DNA of 64,000 nucleotides from Chitinophagales bacterium (GTDB taxonomy: Bacteria > Bacteroidota > Bacteroidia > Chitinophagales > LD1). Below, one piece after another: positions 61,714 to 64,000 of this stretch. The stretch lies in NCBI GenBank assembly GCA_016787045.1, contig JAEUVA010000019.1:62001-126000 (forward strand), written 5' to 3'. Position 1 is the first letter of the stretch. Each line of letters begins with the position of its first letter. Both the position numbers and the translations under genes were made by a program. The notes under the pieces were generated by a model. The model ran no database searches and was not told the origin of the DNA. It saw nothing but the letters and a program-made list of their open reading frames with translations.

Positions 61714-62244
61714 ATGGACTTACAAAAGTTAGAACGCAATACACATGCCGCTATTGATTACTGGATAAATGAATACCAGCGATATAGTTTGGAACAGATT
61801 CTTCAAAAACCATCGGAGCACGAGTGGAGCATGGGTCAGGTGGGTATTCACCTGTGGATGAGTGGTAAGGGTTTCTTTTTTAAGAAAGCGGAAATGTGCC
61901 TCAATAAAGAAGAAGTAACCACCGGCAAGGGCAAAAACTTTAGCGGACACTTGATTTTTACTTTTAAAATGTTTCCTCCGGTGCGCTACGAAATGCCTAA
62001 GCAAGTAGCAGTAGTGCCCAAGCAACCCGAAAGCAAGGAGCAGCTCATTGCTAAGTTGGAGGAGATAAAACAAATAGCCAGCACATTTATCAAACGAATC
62101 CCCGAGAGCGACCCATCGCTCAAAATTAAACACCCGTTTTTGGGTTACCTGAACACAGCCGAGTGGATACAGCTATGCAATATTCATTTTATACACCACC
62201 AGCGGCAAAAGCAACGCATAGAAAGGCAATTGGGCTTTAGCTAG
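61714..62244 (+). CDS. DinB-like (DUF1569-type) four-helix protein
   Basis: 176 residues. It starts 'LQKLERNTHAAIDYWINEYQRYSLEQILQKPSEHEWSMGQVGIHLWMSG' (in outline; about residues 3-52) and ends 'NTAEWIQLCNIHFIHHQRQKQRIERQL', with the H-x3-W/H-x-x-H pattern of DinB/YfiT metal sites. This is the DUF1569/DinB superfamily, thiol-dependent metalloenzymes or metal-binding bundles. The function of this member is unknown. It is 30 bases downstream of the M48 gene, so cotranscription is possible. Confidence 0.82.
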   Translation: MDLQKLERNTHAAIDYWINEYQRYSLEQILQKPSEHEWSMGQVGIHLWMSGKGFFFKKAEMCLNKEEVTTGKGKNFSGHLIFTFKMFPPVRYEMPKQVAVVPKQPESKEQLIAKLEEIKQIASTFIKRIPESDPSLKIKHPFLGYLNTAEWIQLCNIHFIHHQRQKQRIERQLGFS

Positions 62245-62250
62245 AATCTA

Positions 62251-62709
62251 CTATTTTAGGGTAGCTATCTGCGCTTTGATGTGCTGCATTTCGTACCCTT
62301 TGCCCATCAAAAATTTCATCAATTTCATTTTTCGTTCATGAAGCGTTTCGCCTTTAATTGTGCGCCACTTTTTTTGAACGATAGCTTGTAATTTGTCAGC
62401 GTAATCATCTGCATCAATTTGTGAAATGGCCTGTTCAATGGCTGCTTTAGATACCTGCTTTTGCGCTAACCCCATTCTAATTTTTTGCTTGCCCCAACCC
62501 TTTCGCGCGTGGCCATTGGCGTATGCTTTAGCAAAGCGCTCTTCATTCAGGTAATTACCATACATTAATTTGTCAATATAATAAAGGTGCTCCTCTTTAG
62601 GTATTTGCAATTTCTGCATTTTTTCGCGCACTTCTTTGATACAGCGCTCGCGATAGGCGCAGAAGTTACACAGTTGATTTAAAATTGCCGCATCCATCTT
62701 TTGATACAT
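62251..62709 (-). CDS. recX: Regulatory protein RecX
   Basis: 152 residues from ATG 62709 (ATG 62697 is also possible); the reading frame extends to 62823 but the added residues are not RecX-like. The three tandem helical repeats of RecX are visible: 'LCNFCAYRERCIKEVREKMQKL', 'LYYIDKLMYGNYLNEERFAKAYANGHARKGWGKQKIRMGL' and 'IDADDYADKLQAIVQKKWRTI' (outline). RecX binds RecA filaments and limits recombination. RecA is not nearby. It overlaps none of the flanking genes and is divergent from the last MFS gene. Confidence 0.93.
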   Translation of the reverse strand: MYQKMDAAILNQLCNFCAYRERCIKEVREKMQKLQIPKEEHLYYIDKLMYGNYLNEERFAKAYANGHARKGWGKQKIRMGLAQKQVSKAAIEQAISQIDADDYADKLQAIVQKKWRTIKGETLHERKMKLMKFLMGKGYEMQHIKAQIATLK

Positions 62710-62787
62710 TTTTCCGAAAAAACAGCGAATGTTAGCGAACCTGCATAATATTATCTTCAAGCGTTGTGTGAATAAATGTTTTTTTTC

Positions 62788-64000
62788 ATGCAGGTTTGCC
62801 GCCCGCAAAATAGCACATTGCAAAACCAGCGCGCCATCTACTTATTGTTGTTAGCTAACTCTATTAGCGGAGTAGCACAGGGTATTGCCATGTTGGCTGT
62901 GCCGTGGTATTTTACGGGCATTATTCACCAGCAAGAACTGTTCGGTAAAATTTATTTTGCCATTACCTGTGTGTCGTTGGTGTGGGGCATGTATGCCGGT
63001 GCTCTTATAGACCGCTACGACCGCAAAAAGATTTTTTTGGCCATTAACCTTAGCGGGCTGGCACTGGCCAGTTTGGTTTCGGCTACCGGCTTTTACTTAG
63101 GTGAATTGCATTGGAGTATGGTTGCGCTAGTATTTGCCGCCACTGCCTTCATCTACAATATCCATTTTCCTAATCTGTATGCCTTTGCACAGGAAATCAC
63201 GGATAAAAACCATTACTCTCGCGTTACTTCACTTTTAGAAATACAAGGTCAACTTACCTTTACCATTTCGGGTGGTTTAGCCGCTATGATGCTGCAAGGG
63301 TTTGATGGGAGACTAGCTCTGGCAGGCCAAAACTATCTTCTACCGTTTCAATTTCAGCCATGGAAAATACATGAGATATTTTCGCTGGGAGTATTGGCTT
63401 ACATTATTACTTTTTTGCTCATTTGGCGTATTCGTTCATTGCCCGTGATAGAAAAGAAAACCGATACTAGTCATCTGCGCGACCGGTTAAAGGCGGGCAT
63501 CTCGTTTTTGCGTAATCAGCCATTGATTATGCACTTTGGCAACTCTTCGTTGCTCGTTTTCTTAACTATACTCGTTTTTGGAACTTATGTGGCTACTTTT
63601 TATGTAGATAGCTACCTGCATCAGTCAGCCGATGTATATGCGCTCAGCGATATGACCTTTTCGTTTGGTTCACTACTGGCTGGTTTTTTAACCACTAAAG
63701 TTTTTAAAGAAAGAGAAGCAGTTAAGGGGATAATAATACTTAGTGCAGTTAGCGGGTTGATGTATCTGACCATGATTACTCACCACTCGGCTTTCTTATT
63801 TTGTGCTGCTAACTTTGTGATTGGCGCTTGCAATGCCTCCATTCGCATACAGCGGGTAACGTATATGTTTCACCACATACCCAATCACATTATCGGGCGT
63901 ACAGGGAGCATATTTTTTATGATAAATGTATTTCTGCGTATGTGCCTCATTGGGTTTCTCACAATACCGTTTTTTCACAAGGGTACAAACGTGGTGTATG
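62788..64000 (+). CDS. MFS transporter, 3' end outside window
   Basis: The ATG at 62788 opens a frame that stays open to the window end (about 404 codons). The translation has the MFS pattern: 'AIYLLLLANSISGVAQGIAMLAVPWYF', motif A 'GALIDRYDRKKIFL', and repeated hydrophobic helices through 'IIILSAVSGLMYLTMI' and 'GRTGSIFFMINVFLRMC'. Its first helices resemble the multidrug or enterobactin-exporter type MFS. The substrate is unknown. It is divergent from recX (78 bases between starts). It is truncated by the window, so full length cannot be judged. Confidence 0.88.
   Translation, partial: MQVCRPQNSTLQNQRAIYLLLLANSISGVAQGIAMLAVPWYFTGIIHQQELFGKIYFAITCVSLVWGMYAGALIDRYDRKKIFLAINLSGLALASLVSATGFYLGELHWSMVALVFAATAFIYNIHFPNLYAFAQEITDKNHYSRVTSLLEIQGQLTFTISGGLAAMMLQGFDGRLALAGQNYLLPFQFQPWKIHEIFSLGVLAYIITFLLIWRIRSLPVIEKKTDTSHLRDRLKAGISFLRNQPLIMHFGNSSLLVFLTILVFGTYVATFYVDSYLHQSADVYALSDMTFSFGSLLAGFLTTKVFKEREAVKGIIILSAVSGLMYLTMITHHSAFLFCAANFVIGACNASIRIQRVTYMFHHIPNHIIGRTGSIFFMINVFLRMCLIGFLTIPFFHKGTNVVY

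Overview
The window looks like a chromosomal segment from a member of the Bacteroidota, probably of the Chitinophagales/Saprospirales kind. The evidence is: many secreted proteins ending in type IX secretion (T9SS) sorting domains; SprB-type and ELWxTDGT repeats; Bacteroidota-restricted families (DUF4173, DUF4221-like); Bacteroidota-type promoters with a TAnnTTTG -7 box; and few Shine-Dalgarno sites. The genetic code is standard, since TGA is a normal stop in accB and two other genes. The base composition is moderately AT-rich, and more so at 4.7-7.3 kb.

Layout. 0-4.8 kb: a truncated beta-helix protein, a tiny LuxR-type regulator, a possible 44-residue membrane protein and a 982-residue SprB-repeat protein. 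5.2-7.3 kb: an AT-rich three-gene cassette of a short cysteine-pair peptide gene (interrupted by an in-frame TGA after a signal-like leader), a 17-bp perfect hairpin, a propeller-type lipoprotein and a thioredoxin-like CxxC lipoprotein. 7.5-10.2 kb: efp, accB, a HAD phosphatase and a secreted protein with six exact 19-residue W/DG repeats. 10.28-10.73 kb: a CAU-anticodon tRNA followed by a minimal GIY-YIG nuclease gene. A 61-bp perfect copy of the tRNA 3' part plus terminator lies on each side of the gene, and the right copy is fused to a degenerate tRNA-like structure. I consider this the most exciting structure in the window. 11.1-15.1 kb: a membrane-protein/winged-helix/DUF1361/DUF4173 cluster with two promoters that share a palindromic operator.

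15.1-23 kb holds metabolic genes (serC, a VAT1-like oxidoreductase, a GlcD-type FAD oxidase) around a collagen-like/C1q-like fibre protein. 23-33.5 kb holds a 2868-residue secreted giant with a 300-residue glycine-rich segment and a second T9SS protein. 33.5-44 kb includes an NHL-type propeller protein paired with a lipoprotein, an MscS channel, a prion-like N/Q/Y/S-rich protein, meaB, and an O-antigen ligase-GT2-GT4 operon. 44-51.7 kb has a TonB-domain protein, a sterol desaturase-like enzyme, an ELWxTDGT-repeat T9SS protein, an AraC regulator, an alpha/beta hydrolase and an EEP-fold phosphatase. 51.7-64 kb has another large T9SS cargo protein, a DUF4442 hotdog protein, a transporter-HEAT fusion, two MFS carriers (the last cut by the window end), DnaJ, EVE, M48, DinB-like and RecX genes.

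Several features cut across the regions. Six proteins carry T9SS-type C-termini. A palindrome CTAAC-N4-GTTAG occurs at least six times, three of them between convergent genes, far above chance. No insertion-sequence transposase, CRISPR array, rRNA or phage block was seen.
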